Source: Mycobacterium sp. WUMAC-067
Lineage (GTDB): Bacteria > Actinomycetota > Actinomycetes > Mycobacteriales > Mycobacteriaceae
DNA: 64,000 nucleotides
Direction of reading: 5' to 3'
Assembly: GCF_020217485.1 (NCBI RefSeq)
Contig: NZ_JAEKMI010000012.1
Coordinates: forward strand, 62,001 to 126,000
The first letter of the stretch is position 1, and every line of letters starts with the position of its first letter. Under the pieces are notes generated by a model, which worked only from the letters and a program-made list of their open reading frames with translations, was not told the DNA's origin and made no database searches. This document shows positions 29,000-38,867 of this stretch, piece by piece. Made by a program: the position numbers and the translations under genes.

Positions 29000-30001
29000 T
29001 CACCCCGGCGGCTTCGCCGGCGCGGTATCGCGTTGTTGCGTTGCGGGATTCGCGATCGGGCTGGCCAGCGTCTCCACCGTCCGCTTCAGGGCGGGCGAAC
29101 GGGAGAACAACCAGGTGCGCACCCGGTGGGCGTGCGTGGTGGGCGCTGGGAATTCTTCCTGGACGGCGGCATTGAGCTCCGCGCCGAGCATGATCGCGAA
29201 GCCACCGAAGAACGCGAACAACAGGAAAGCGATCGGGGTGGACAGCGCGCCGTACGTGTAGCCGGTGCTGGTGATCCATCTCAGGTAGAACCGTAGGCCC
29301 AGCGTGGCGGTGACGAACACCGTGGTCGCCAGCATCGCGCCGAGGATCAGCCGGTGTGACGGCAGCGGCTCCGGCAGCGCGACCCGGTAGAGGATCATCA
29401 CCCCGAGCGTCAGGCCGATGATCAGCGCCGGGTAGTAGCCGTAGCGCAGCACGTTGGACAGGCCGAGCGGGATGTGTTCTTCCACCTTGCGCGGGCCCAC
29501 CACCACCAGCGGCGCCGTCGCCACCACAACCACCAGCATCACGACGTAGAGGAACAGCGCGAAGAAGCGCTGCCGCACCGGATGGCGCAACGGCGTCTGG
29601 TCGTGCGCCTCGACGACGGAGTCGACGAACGCCGAGATGGCCGACGACCCCGCCCACAGCGAGATGATGAAACCCAACGACACCACCTCACCGCGGGCGT
29701 TGTTGGCGATGTCGTGGACGGTCGGCTCGATGATCTCGTTGACCACGCTGGGGGAGAACACGCTGTGCGCGGTCGAAATCAGCTGCCGCAGGATGTTGGG
29801 CAGCATGTCCGGCCCGAACAGCGGCGCCACGTAGGCCATGGTGCCCAGCATCCCAAGCAGCAGCGGCGGCAGGGACAACGCCGACCAAAAACCCGCCTGA
29901 GCCGACTCGGAAAAGATCGAGTCGTCCCAACTCTTGGAAAGAGCCCTCAGGGTGATTCGCCAGATGTGGTGGCGCGATGGTTTTGCGACCTGATCGCTCA
30001 T
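29000..30001 (-). CDS. YihY/BrkB family inner-membrane protein
   Basis: 333 residues with the six-helix YihY pattern: a Gly/Ala-rich first segment (GFWSALSLPPLLLGMLGTM), SLGFIISLWAGSSAISAF, a Leu/Val-rich helix LFLYVVMLVVVVATAPLVVV, and SSxxYGALSTPIAFLLFAFF-like loop with FGGFAIMLGAELNA. The family was once called ribonuclease BN in error; its real role is unknown, possibly transport. It matches Rv2707. The C-terminal 50 residues are basic and cytosolic. Confidence 0.9.
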   Translation of the reverse strand: MSDQVAKPSRHHIWRITLRALSKSWDDSIFSESAQAGFWSALSLPPLLLGMLGTMAYVAPLFGPDMLPNILRQLISTAHSVFSPSVVNEIIEPTVHDIANNARGEVVSLGFIISLWAGSSAISAFVDSVVEAHDQTPLRHPVRQRFFALFLYVVMLVVVVATAPLVVVGPRKVEEHIPLGLSNVLRYGYYPALIIGLTLGVMILYRVALPEPLPSHRLILGAMLATTVFVTATLGLRFYLRWITSTGYTYGALSTPIAFLLFAFFGGFAIMLGAELNAAVQEEFPAPTTHAHRVRTWLFSRSPALKRTVETLASPIANPATQQRDTAPAKPPG

Positions 30002-30067
30002 ACCCGTCCAGCATTACCGAAGATCGCGCGCGCTGCCCACATTGGCGACGGGCGAGTTCGGGCGCGA

Positions 30068-30253
30068 CTAGCTTCCGCTGACCTCCAGCACGGCGTCCAG
30101 CTCGGTCAGCTTGGCCTCATGCTCGTTGGCGTGGTGCTGGCAGAAGAGAAGCTCGAGGCCGGAAGGCAGCTTGGCGCGTACACGAGCCGCGGCACCGCAG
30201 CGGTCGCAGCGGTCGGCCCGTGTCAGTTCGGGACTCGTCAGAGTTGCATTCAT
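30068..30253 (-). CDS. Small zinc-ribbon-like protein (DUF7455 type)
   Basis: 61 residues. The core is DRCDRCGAAARVRAKLPSG followed by LLFCQHHANEHE: a C-x2-C pair, then a Cys with two adjacent His, likely one zinc site. This small family is near-universal in actinobacteria beside the sigma-factor genes and is of unknown function. ATG at 30253 is chosen because the longer frame to 30274 adds residues that look non-conserved. Confidence 0.8.
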   Translation of the reverse strand: MNATLTSPELTRADRCDRCGAAARVRAKLPSGLELLFCQHHANEHEAKLTELDAVLEVSGS

Positions 30254-30383
30254 GGCTTCTCCGTTCTCGTACATTCACTTTCTCAGACGTATGGCGTTTT
30301 CGCCTTGTTCCCCGATCGTTATCGGGTGTGTCGTTTCTCACGGCCTGGTCAGTTTGGTTTCGACGGTTCTCTAGGGTGACGTC

Positions 30384-30746
30384 GTGACCCTCGCTCCTGA
30401 CCTGTTGGTGCATCTGTGCGGGACCGAGCAGTGGGCGCGGGCCCGCCGTGAGGGCGCCATCAGCCCCGCCGGCGGGGCCGCCTTCATCCATCTGTCGACG
30501 CCCGGTCAGGTCCACCTGCCCGCCAATCGGCTCTACCGGGGACGCCGCGACCTGGTGCTGTTGCACATCGATCCGGCCCGGCTCGACGCGCCGGTGCGTT
30601 GGGAGCCGGGAGTGGCAACCGATCCGGAGTCGATGTTGTTCCCGCACCTGTACGGCATCCTGCCGGTGGCCGCGGTGACCCGGGTCACCCCTTATCCTCC
30701 CGGGGCCGACGGCACCTTCCCGCCGGTCGCCGGCGGGTCGACGTAG
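30384..30746 (+). CDS. DUF952 domain protein
   Basis: 120 residues with the DUF952 pattern: LLVHLCGTEQWARARREG at the start, GAAFIHLSTPGQV in the middle, then LVLLHIDPARL and FPHLYGILPVAAV. The fold resembles an ADP-ribosyltransferase-like barrel, but no enzymatic activity is known for the bacterial members. It matches Rv2705c. The GTG start at 30384 follows a short leader. The 3' end overlaps the convergent RidA-type gene by 55 bp. Confidence 0.88.
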   Translation: MTLAPDLLVHLCGTEQWARARREGAISPAGGAAFIHLSTPGQVHLPANRLYRGRRDLVLLHIDPARLDAPVRWEPGVATDPESMLFPHLYGILPVAAVTRVTPYPPGADGTFPPVAGGST

Positions 30747-31108
30747 GCGTCGGCCTCGATTTCCACCAGCAACTCGGGCGCGATCAGCGCCGAGACCTCG
30801 ACCATGGTGGCCGCGGGGCGTATCGCGCCGAAGACCTGCTCGTGCACGGCCCCCACCTCCCGCCAGCGCGAGATGTCGGTGACGTAGATCCGCGTGCGTA
30901 CCACGTCGCTGAGCGCCGCGCCCGCTTGCTGCAGCGCAATTTCGATGCGGCGCAAGGCATCTCGCGCCTGGGCGGCGATGTCTCCGGCGGGCCCGTCGCC
31001 GGTGGTTCCGGCCACCGACACGTGCGGGCCGACCCGCACCGCGCGCGAGTAACCGACCACCGATTCGAAGGCGGATTCGGAGAGGACCACTTTGCGGCGT
31101 GACGACAT
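30692..31108 (-). CDS. RidA/YjgF family protein
   Basis: 138 residues. The RidA family hydrolyses reactive enamine/imine intermediates from PLP enzymes. The core motifs are present: SVAGTTGDGPAGDIAAQARDAL, VVRTRIYVTDISRW, and the C-terminal PELLVEIEADAYV, where canonical RidA has the RxxVExxx Arg-Glu pair. The usual active-site Arg (about residue 105 in RidA) is replaced in MVEVSALIAPELLVEIEA, so it may belong to a divergent subgroup. ATG at 31108 (MSSRRK). Confidence 0.88.
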   Translation of the reverse strand: MSSRRKVVLSESAFESVVGYSRAVRVGPHVSVAGTTGDGPAGDIAAQARDALRRIEIALQQAGAALSDVVRTRIYVTDISRWREVGAVHEQVFGAIRPAATMVEVSALIAPELLVEIEADAYVDPPATGGKVPSAPGG

Positions 31109-31215
31109 GCGCCTCACGCTACGGCGGCGGCGCCGTCGGCGCAGCCGAATTTCGCCGCCGCAGCGGGTCTTTGGCCGGCACGCGTTCAGCGCGCCGCGAA
31201 CAGCTTGTGCACCAA

Positions 31216-31231
31216 CCGTTCTCGCGAACGG
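31216..31231 (-). terminator. Possible terminator hairpin after sigA
   Basis: CCGTTC-TCGC-GAACGG forms a six-bp stem with a four-base loop, ten bases past the sigA stop codon. It is short and has no U-tract, so its activity is uncertain. Confidence 0.35.
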
Positions 31232-31240
31232 CCGACCCGG

Positions 31241-32743
<1,503 letters not shown>

Positions 32744-32920
32744 TTACACCCCTTCGTTTGGGCTCACCTTCGGTGGGTATTGGGCATGGTTAACCGAAAG
32801 TGTCTGCTATGTCGATGTCGGCGTTGGTATCAGCGTGAGTAGTCGCACGCTATCGGTTGGGCGTTCGCCGAGCACCATTGTAACGACAGTGCGCGGTACT
32901 ACAGCTCTGCCGGGCGAAAT

Positions 32921-33730
32921 TCAGTGGGTCACGTCCGAGGTGGCGGCCATCGCCGCGCCGACGATCCCGGCGGTGTTGAGCAGGGCCGCCGGCACCACCG
33001 GGGTGCGGTTCTCGAGCAGCGGCAGCCACTTGTCGGCCTTGCGGCTGATGCCGCCCCCGGCGATGAACAGGTCCGGCCACATCGCGTTCTCGATGCTCAC
33101 CAGCACCTCGGTCACGTGTTTGGTCCATTTTTCGTAGGACCAGCCCTTCTTTTCCTTCACCGAGGACGCGGCTCGTTTCTCGGCTTCCTTGCCGCCGACC
33201 TCGAGGTGCCCGAACTCGGTGTTGGGGATCAGCGTGCCGTTGTGGATGACCGCCGAGCCGATGCCGGTGCCGAAGGTCAGCAGAATCACCAGGCCCGTCT
33301 GGTTTCTGCCCGCCCCGTAGTGCTCCTCGGCCAGCCCGGCCGCGTCGGCGTCGTTGAGCACCGTGACGTCCTGGCCGTCCAGCTCGGCGCTGATGATGTC
33401 GCGGGCATTGGCGCCGATCCAGGACTTGTCCACGTTGGCCGCGGTCTGCGCGACGCCGTGCGTGACGACCCCGGGATAGGTCACGCCGAGGGGCCCGGTC
33501 CATCCGAATTCGTTGACGACCGCGGCGATGGTCTTGGCGACCGCCGCCGGCGTGGCGGGTTGCGGGGTCAGCAGTTTGACCCGCTCGCCGATCAACAACC
33601 CGGTGTCCATGTCGACGATGCCGCCTTTGATGCCGCTGCCACCGACGTCGATGCCGAAGCCGCGGCGTTCATGTGTGCCGTCGGCCGCTGCGGCGCCGGG
33701 CGTGTCCGTGGTCGAGTCGGTGGTGGTCAT
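32921..33730 (-). CDS. ppgK: Polyphosphate glucokinase PpgK
   Basis: 269 residues of the ROK family. PpgK phosphorylates glucose using polyphosphate or ATP. The phosphate loop is GIDVGGSGIKGGIVD, the sugar-binding segment NDADAAGLAEEHYGAG with catalytic Asp in NDADAA, and the second phosphate motif LTFGTGIGSAVI. A Lys-rich segment (KEAEKRAASSVKEKKG) is typical of the polyphosphate-using members. GAGGAG precedes the ATG. It lies upstream of sigA and divergent from suhB. Confidence 0.95.
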   Translation of the reverse strand: MTTTDSTTDTPGAAAADGTHERRGFGIDVGGSGIKGGIVDMDTGLLIGERVKLLTPQPATPAAVAKTIAAVVNEFGWTGPLGVTYPGVVTHGVAQTAANVDKSWIGANARDIISAELDGQDVTVLNDADAAGLAEEHYGAGRNQTGLVILLTFGTGIGSAVIHNGTLIPNTEFGHLEVGGKEAEKRAASSVKEKKGWSYEKWTKHVTEVLVSIENAMWPDLFIAGGGISRKADKWLPLLENRTPVVPAALLNTAGIVGAAMAATSDVTH

Positions 33731-33831
33731 CGAATCTCCTCGGCGTGACTGGGCTGTCCGCTCACCTTAACGCCGCGACGCTGGGGCCTGCGGCGTCTGC
33801 GCGGCCGTGGCGACTGTGATGCGATAGAGCG

Positions 33832-34710
33832 GTGATCCAATCCGATGACGAGCTCGTGCGGCTGCGTTCCGTGGCCGAAACCCTGGTCGTGGAGGCCGCC
33901 GCGTTCGTGCGGCGTCGGCGCGCCGAGGTGTTCGGCGCCGAGCCGGCCGGCGTGACGGCCCCGGACAGCGGCGCGGTGCGGGCCAAGAGCACCCCGACCG
34001 ATCCGGTGACGGTGGTCGACACCGAGACCGAGCGGCTGTTACGCGACCGGTTGGCCGAATTACGGCCTGGGGACCCCATTCTCGGCGAGGAGGGCGGCGG
34101 GCCGACCGACCCGGCGGGCGCGCCGGCCGGATCGGTGACCTGGGTGCTCGATCCCATCGACGGCACGGTGAACTTCGTTTACGGCGTTCCCGCCTACGCG
34201 GTGTCGGTCGGCGCGCAGGTCAACGGCGAGTCGGTGGCCGGGGCGGTCGCCGACGTCGTCGGCGACCGGGTGTACTCGGCGGCGATCGGCCTCGGTGCGC
34301 ACGTCACCGACGGCCAGGGGACCCAGCCATTGCAGTGCTCGGCGGTCGAGGACGTGTCGATGGCGTTGCTGGGCACCGGTTTCGGCTATTCGCGGCAGCG
34401 CCGCGCGGCGCAGGCGGCGCTGTTGGCGCGCATGCTGCCGGTGGTCCGCGATGTTCGTCGCATCGGCTCGGCGGCGCTGGATCTGTGCATGGTGGCCTCG
34501 GGCCGGCTGGACGCCTACTACGAGCACGGCCTGAAGGTGTGGGACCGCGCCGCGGGCGCGCTGATCGCCGCCGAGGCGGGGGCCCGCGTGGTGCTGCCGG
34601 CGCACGACGCCACCGGGGCGGGACTGGTGCTGGCGGCCGCTCCCGGGATCGCCGACGAGCTGCTGGCCGTGCTGGAGCGGTTCAACGGCCTGGATCCGAT
34701 TCTGGATTGA
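33832..34710 (+). CDS. suhB: Inositol-1-monophosphatase family protein SuhB
   Basis: 292 residues. Family enzymes hydrolyse inositol phosphate with Mg2+; inositol is needed for phosphatidylinositol mannosides and mycothiol in mycobacteria. Metal-site motifs are GEEGG, WVLDPIDGTVNF and WDRAAGALIAAEAGA. Conserved Thr-Asp for the first metal is in STPTDPVTVVDTETE. It matches Rv2701c. A GTG at 33832 gives the start; the gene is convergent with cei, with five bases between stops. Confidence 0.93.
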   Translation: MIQSDDELVRLRSVAETLVVEAAAFVRRRRAEVFGAEPAGVTAPDSGAVRAKSTPTDPVTVVDTETERLLRDRLAELRPGDPILGEEGGGPTDPAGAPAGSVTWVLDPIDGTVNFVYGVPAYAVSVGAQVNGESVAGAVADVVGDRVYSAAIGLGAHVTDGQGTQPLQCSAVEDVSMALLGTGFGYSRQRRAAQAALLARMLPVVRDVRRIGSAALDLCMVASGRLDAYYEHGLKVWDRAAGALIAAEAGARVVLPAHDATGAGLVLAAAPGIADELLAVLERFNGLDPILD

Positions 34711-34715
34711 CCGCC

Positions 34716-35366
34716 TCAGCAGCTGCTGGCGTGAATCTTGGCCAGCAGCGTGGGATCTGACGGCTCGCTGGCGCCGGGCCGCAGGGTGGCGAGCACGGCG
34801 TCGATGTCGTCGTTGTGGGCCAACGCGCTGAAGTCGGTTCCCAAGGCGAGGTCGACGGAGTCGTCGGCGCGGCTGTCGTTGAACAGTTCGGTGCACGGCG
34901 CGACCAGCCACACCGCCGCGGCGGTGGCCTGTCCGGCGGTGCCGAAACGGATTTGGCCTTGGCAGTCGAGCCGGGTGCCCGCGTAGAGCGGGTCGTTGGC
35001 GGCGGTCGGCTGCGCGAAGCCGAGGTCTTTCATCGCCCCGGCGACGTCGCCGGCCTGCCCGCCCCGGCCGCTGGCGTTGAGGACGCGGACCTTGGTGTCG
35101 GCGAGTTTGGCGGGCGCGACGTCCATCATGGCGCTGCGCGACACCTGCTCGCCGAGCTGGGCCGACGCCGACCCGGTCGACTTCGGCGGGAGGTTGCACA
35201 CCACCGCCTCGTGCACCTTGGCGGGCCGCGTCAGCGCCACGGTCCAGATCACGCCGGTGGCCACTGCGAGGAAAATCACCACGACGATCGCGGGCTTGGG
35301 GTTGCGGCGCCGGAAGGGCCGACCATGCTTGTCAAAGGCTGTACCCTCGGTGATTTGTGTGACCAC
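34716..35366 (-). CDS. cei: Envelope integrity protein Cei
   Basis: 216 residues: a basic cytosolic start (RRRNPKPAI), one membrane helix (VVVIFLAVATGVIWTVAL), and a secreted LytR_C-type domain with KVRVLNASGRGGQAGDVAGAM, which is the recognisable motif of that domain, and four Cys that probably pair. Known as Rv2700 in M. tuberculosis, required for envelope integrity and virulence. GTG at 35366 is the start. A consensus Crp site lies 54 bp upstream, between this gene and the divergent DUF4193 gene. Confidence 0.9.
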   Translation of the reverse strand: MVTQITEGTAFDKHGRPFRRRNPKPAIVVVIFLAVATGVIWTVALTRPAKVHEAVVCNLPPKSTGSASAQLGEQVSRSAMMDVAPAKLADTKVRVLNASGRGGQAGDVAGAMKDLGFAQPTAANDPLYAGTRLDCQGQIRFGTAGQATAAAVWLVAPCTELFNDSRADDSVDLALGTDFSALAHNDDIDAVLATLRPGASEPSDPTLLAKIHASSC

Positions 35367-35420
35367 AGCTGCACTCTAAACCCACTGTTCAGAAGCGAGC
35401 GCAAGGGTGAAAATAGGTGT

Positions 35421-35436
35421 GTGACGCAAATCACAC
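35421..35436. promoter_or_regulatory. Consensus Crp/FNR-family site between cei and the DUF4193 gene
   Basis: TGTGACGCAAATCACA is an exact TGTGA-N6-TCACA, and two further bases on each side also pair. It lies 54 bp from the cei GTG and 124 bp from the ATG of the DUF4193 gene. M. tuberculosis Crp (Rv3676) recognises this pattern; which gene it controls cannot be told here. Confidence 0.85.
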
Positions 35437-35560
35437 CTTAATGGGCCGCGATACGGGCACGAATCATTTGGTGGATGCGTTCGACGCTGGTACAAAGCGA
35501 TGCTTGAGATTTTCGAGGGCATGCAGAGACGAGCAGAGGCAATAGGGCAGGGGAATAGAT

Positions 35561-35863
35561 ATGCCTACCGATTATGACGCTCCACGGCGTACCGAGACGG
35601 ACGACGTTTCGGAGGACTCGCTGGAGGAGCTCAAAGCGCGTCGGAACGAGGCGGCTTCGGCCGTCGTCGATGTCGACGAATCTGAATCCGCTGAGAATTT
35701 CGAACTGCCCGGCGCCGACCTGTCCGGTGAAGAGCTTTCGGTCCGTGTCGTTCCGAAGCAGGCTGACGAGTTCACCTGCTCGAGTTGCTTTCTGGTGCAA
35801 CACCGCAGTCGGCTCGCCAGCGAGAAAAACGGCGTGATGATCTGTACCGACTGCGCAGCCTGA
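35561..35863 (+). CDS. DUF4193 domain protein
   Basis: 100 residues. An acidic N-terminal half (SEDSLEELKARRNEAAS, DVDESESAENFELPG) leads to a C-terminal FTCSSCFLVQHRSRLA and VMICTDCAA, a four-cysteine zinc ribbon. The family is conserved and often highly expressed in actinobacteria, of unknown function. It matches Rv2699c. The leader of almost 200 bp contains the Crp-type site. The stop is ten bases from the stop of the convergent DUF3093 gene. Confidence 0.88.
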   Translation: MPTDYDAPRRTETDDVSEDSLEELKARRNEAASAVVDVDESESAENFELPGADLSGEELSVRVVPKQADEFTCSSCFLVQHRSRLASEKNGVMICTDCAA

Positions 35864-35872
35864 TAGCTGCGC

Positions 35873-36358
35873 CTACCTTGTCAGGGCCGACAGCACCCGC
35901 TCCGGGTGACGGCAACTCACCAGCCAGTACGGCGTCGGGTCGTCCGGGTCGTCGAGGACGACCAGGATCATCGGTGCCACCCACGCCCTGTGCAGGACGT
36001 AGGCCGCCGGGTCGAGTTGGCGCCCCAACGCGGCGGATTTGGCCGAGGGGGCTACCTGTGCGGAGCGGGCGATCGCGGTGACCGGCAGGTGCGCATGGCC
36101 CGCCCACAGTTCCACTTCCCCCGGCACGGACGGGTTGGCGGTGACCCGGATCTCGATGCGGCCCAGCCATAACAGCGCCCCGGCCGCGACCGCGAACAGC
36201 GTGGCGTACGGCCACCAGGAGGAGTGGCGGGTGACGCCCATGTTGAACTCGAACGCGATGATGCCGGCCAGCGCGAAGGCCGGTGGCCACCACCACCACG
36301 GAACCCACAATCGTTCGCGATACCGCACGTTGTGCGGCGCGACGCGCGTATCGGACAC
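35873..36358 (-). CDS. DUF3093 membrane protein
   Basis: 161 residues. A short start leads to [20 protein letters not shown], a Trp-rich first membrane helix, and a second helix ([16 protein letters not shown]). The rest is a small beta-rich domain ([54 protein letters not shown]). It matches Rv2698 in length if GTG at 36358 is used. Function unknown. Its start lies 25 bp from the divergent dut start. Confidence 0.87.
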   Translation of the reverse strand: MSDTRVAPHNVRYRERLWVPWWWWPPAFALAGIIAFEFNMGVTRHSSWWPYATLFAVAAGALLWLGRIEIRVTANPSVPGEVELWAGHAHLPVTAIARSAQVAPSAKSAALGRQLDPAAYVLHRAWVAPMILVVLDDPDDPTPYWLVSCRHPERVLSALTR

Positions 36359-36383
36359 GCAGTCAAGGGTAGTCTGTGGCCCC

Positions 36384-36848
36384 GTGTCGACCAGTCTGGC
36401 CATCGTCCGCCTTGACCCGGAGCTTCCGCTGCCCGCCCGCGCCCACGAGGGCGACGCGGGGATCGATCTCTACAGCGCCGAAGACGTCAAACTCGAGCCC
36501 GGGCGGCGCGCCCTGGTGCGCACGGGTGTCGCGGTCGCCATCCCGTTCGGAATGGTCGGCCTGGTGCATCCTCGGTCGGGATTGGCTGCGCGCGTTGGGC
36601 TTTCGATCGTCAACAGTCCCGGTACCATCGACGCCGGCTACCGCGGCGAGATCAAGGTCGCGTTGATCAACCTCGATCCGGCCGAGCCGATCGTGGTCCA
36701 TCGCGGCGACCGCATCGCCCAACTGTTGGTGCAGCGGGTCGAGTTGGTGGAGCTGGTCGAGGTGTCGTCGTTCGACGAGGCCGGGCTGGCCGAGACGTCC
36801 CGTGGCGACGGTGGTCACGGTTCCTCCGGCGGACATGCGAGTTTGTGA
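36384..36848 (+). CDS. dut: dUTP diphosphatase Dut
   Basis: 154 residues, a trimeric dUTPase that removes dUTP and makes dUMP for thymidylate synthesis. All five motifs are present: [34 protein letters not shown] with the catalytic Asp, [10 protein letters not shown], and a C-terminal [11 protein letters not shown] arm that closes the site (His instead of the common Phe, as in M. tuberculosis from memory). GTG at 36384 is the start. It limits uracil in DNA and so works with the repair genes in the window. Confidence 0.96.
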   Translation: MSTSLAIVRLDPELPLPARAHEGDAGIDLYSAEDVKLEPGRRALVRTGVAVAIPFGMVGLVHPRSGLAARVGLSIVNSPGTIDAGYRGEIKVALINLDPAEPIVVHRGDRIAQLLVQRVELVELVEVSSFDEAGLAETSRGDGGHGSSGGHASL

Positions 36849-36894
36849 TGGGCCGGCGACGGGCACGGCGAAGCGATGAGGAGGAGCGGCGCTG

Positions 36895-37650
36895 ATGGCT
36901 GCATTCGGTAAACGCTCGCGCAAGGACGACAGCGCCCCGGCCGCGCAGGCGGACGGGGCCGTGACGCCGGGCGCCGACGAGCCCGCCGCCGAGGAACTCG
37001 AGGGCCCGTTCGACATCGAGGACTTCGACGACCCCGCCGTCGCCGAGCTGGCCCGGCTCGACCTGGGCTCGGTGCTGATCCCCATGCCCGAGGCCGGGCA
37101 GCTGCAGGTCGAGCTGACCGAAACCGGTGTCCCGAGCGCGGTCTGGGTCGTCACGCCCAACGGTCGTTTCACCATCGCCGCCTACGCGGCGCCCAAGACG
37201 GGCGGGCTGTGGCGTGAAGTCGCCGGCGAGCTCGCCGAGTCGCTGCGCAATGACTCGGCCCAGGTCAGCATCAAGGACGGGCCGTGGGGGCGCGAGGTGG
37301 TCGGAACCGCCACCGGCGTGGTGCGCTTCATCGGGGTCGACGGATACCGCTGGATGATCCGCTGCGTCATCAACGGCGCCCACGAGACGATGGAGGCGCT
37401 CGAACAGGAGGCGCGAGCGGCGTTGGCGGACACCGTGGTTCGCCGCGGCGACACACCGCTTCCGGTGCGCACGCCGCTGGCCGTGCAGCTGCCCGAGCCG
37501 ATGGCGCAACAGCTGCGCGAAGCCGCCGCGGCGCAACAGGCTGCCGCACAGCAAGGCGAGGAGCAACAGACCCCTGCCGACGAGCCGGCCGCGCGCCGCA
37601 GCGCCGACGGCTCGGCCATGCAACAGCTGCGCACCACCACCGGCGGCTGA
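36895..37650 (+). CDS. DUF3710 domain protein
   Basis: 251 residues. An acidic, disordered N-terminus is followed by the conserved GPFDIEDFDDP and LDLGSVLIPMP entry, a beta-rich domain (SAVWVVTPNGRFTIAAYAAPK, GLWREVAGELAESL, GPWGREVVGTATGVVRFIGVDGYRW) and a Gln/Ala-rich tail. The family is actinobacterial with no known role; it matches Rv2696c. GAGGAGGAG lies about 10 bp before the ATG. It follows dut by 46 bp and is probably in the same operon. Confidence 0.88.
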   Translation: MAAFGKRSRKDDSAPAAQADGAVTPGADEPAAEELEGPFDIEDFDDPAVAELARLDLGSVLIPMPEAGQLQVELTETGVPSAVWVVTPNGRFTIAAYAAPKTGGLWREVAGELAESLRNDSAQVSIKDGPWGREVVGTATGVVRFIGVDGYRWMIRCVINGAHETMEALEQEARAALADTVVRRGDTPLPVRTPLAVQLPEPMAQQLREAAAAQQAAAQQGEEQQTPADEPAARRSADGSAMQQLRTTTGG

Positions 37651-37665
37651 CGCGAAGGCGAGCGG

Positions 37666-38382
37666 CTAGCCCAGCTCGTCCAGCGCCTGAAGGCAGGCCG
37701 CGCCCAGGGCGGCGGGATCCGACCCGATCTGATCCAGCGTCACCGTGCGCAGCGCCGCGCGCGGCGCCGCGGCGACCCAGTCGACACCGGCCTGCAACGG
37801 GTGAATCGGATCGTCGACCGCGGCCGCCACCGCCAGCGGCGCGGCCAGTCCGGCCAGCTCGTCGCAACTCGGCGCGACGTAGGCGGCGGCTTCCTCCATG
37901 GCGTCCGGCAGGTGCGGCCACTGCGCGCCCCACGAGCGGGCCAGCTCGTCGGCCAGCCACGGCGGGCTGGAGGCCCGCATCCGGGTCGTCGTCGCCGCCA
38001 GGCCGTCGGCTCGCAACTGGGAGGCCGAATACCGCGCCGTGAGGGCGGCCGGCGCCTCGCCGGGCGCCCCCGCCCACGCCGGCAGCGCGGCCAGCACCGC
38101 GACCGCCCGGTCCGGATGGGCCAGCGCCCAGGCCGCCGCCACGGCCGCGCCGATCGACACGCCGCCGACGGCGATCGGTCCTTCGCGCGCCGCGGCGTCC
38201 AGCGCCGCCAGGTAGCCGTCGATCAGCCGGTCGGGGCGCGGCGGCGGGGCCACCAGCACCGCGCCGACCTGGGCTAGCGGGCGGGAAAACGCCCGGTGAA
38301 CGTAGTCGTCGTCGGAGCCGGTTCCCGGCAATAACACCGTCGTGACACCGCCCAGATCGACCACCACCCCTCGATAGTGCAC
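37666..38382 (-). CDS. Alpha/beta hydrolase-like protein
   Basis: 238 residues. TVLLPGTGSDDDYVHRAF is the oxyanion-type loop, VGGVSIGAAVAAAWAL the nucleophile elbow (G-V-S-I-G, Ser present) and AVDDPIHPLQ the acid segment. The catalytic His near the C-terminus is not obvious, which makes activity uncertain. It matches Rv2695. The start is GTG at 38382, with other GTG codons a few residues inside. No substrate can be proposed. Confidence 0.82.
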   Translation of the reverse strand: MHYRGVVVDLGGVTTVLLPGTGSDDDYVHRAFSRPLAQVGAVLVAPPPRPDRLIDGYLAALDAAAREGPIAVGGVSIGAAVAAAWALAHPDRAVAVLAALPAWAGAPGEAPAALTARYSASQLRADGLAATTTRMRASSPPWLADELARSWGAQWPHLPDAMEEAAAYVAPSCDELAGLAAPLAVAAAVDDPIHPLQAGVDWVAAAPRAALRTVTLDQIGSDPAALGAACLQALDELG

Positions 38383-38498
38383 GGCGTTTACCTGCGGTCC
38401 AACATCACGTTTGAGTCGGTTGGCGCTGGGGAACCAAGAGGTCTACGGTGTCCGTTGGCATAGAGGAAGCATCGAAGCTTTTATCGTCAGGAGTGGCC

Positions 38499-38867
38499 AT
38501 GGGGGCCCAAGGGTATCTGCGCCGGCTGACCCGTCGGCTGACGGAGGATCCGGAGCAACGCGACTCTGAGGAACTGTCCGACGAAGTCGCCAGCACCGGC
38601 GCGCAACGGGCTATCGATTGCGAGCGTGGCCAGGAGGTCACGATGGTCGGCACGCTGCGCAGCGTGGAATGCAACGGCAGGGCCTGCGCCGGCGGGGTGC
38701 GCGCCGAATTGTTCGACGGCAGCGACACCGTCACGCTCGTGTGGCTGGGCCAGCGCCGCATCCCGGGCATCGACTCGGGCCGCACCCTGCGGGTGCGGGG
38801 CCGACTCGGCAAGCTCGAGAACGGAACCAAAGCGATCTACAACCCGCACTACGAAATTCAGCGGTGA
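38499..38867 (+). CDS. OB-fold nucleic-acid-binding protein
   Basis: 122 residues. MGAQGYLRRLTRRLTEDPEQ is a helical entry; the rest is an OB-fold: RGQEVTMVGTLRSVE, VRAELFDGSDTVTLVWLG and GRTLRVRGRLG, with a final IYNPHYEI. Proteins of this group bind single-stranded DNA or RNA, and the fold is like the RecG/RecO wedge. It matches Rv2694c in length from ATG 38499, which has CAGGAGTGG before it. The stop overlaps the next GTG (GTGA), so it is coupled to the membrane protein. Confidence 0.88.
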   Translation: MGAQGYLRRLTRRLTEDPEQRDSEELSDEVASTGAQRAIDCERGQEVTMVGTLRSVECNGRACAGGVRAELFDGSDTVTLVWLGQRRIPGIDSGRTLRVRGRLGKLENGTKAIYNPHYEIQR

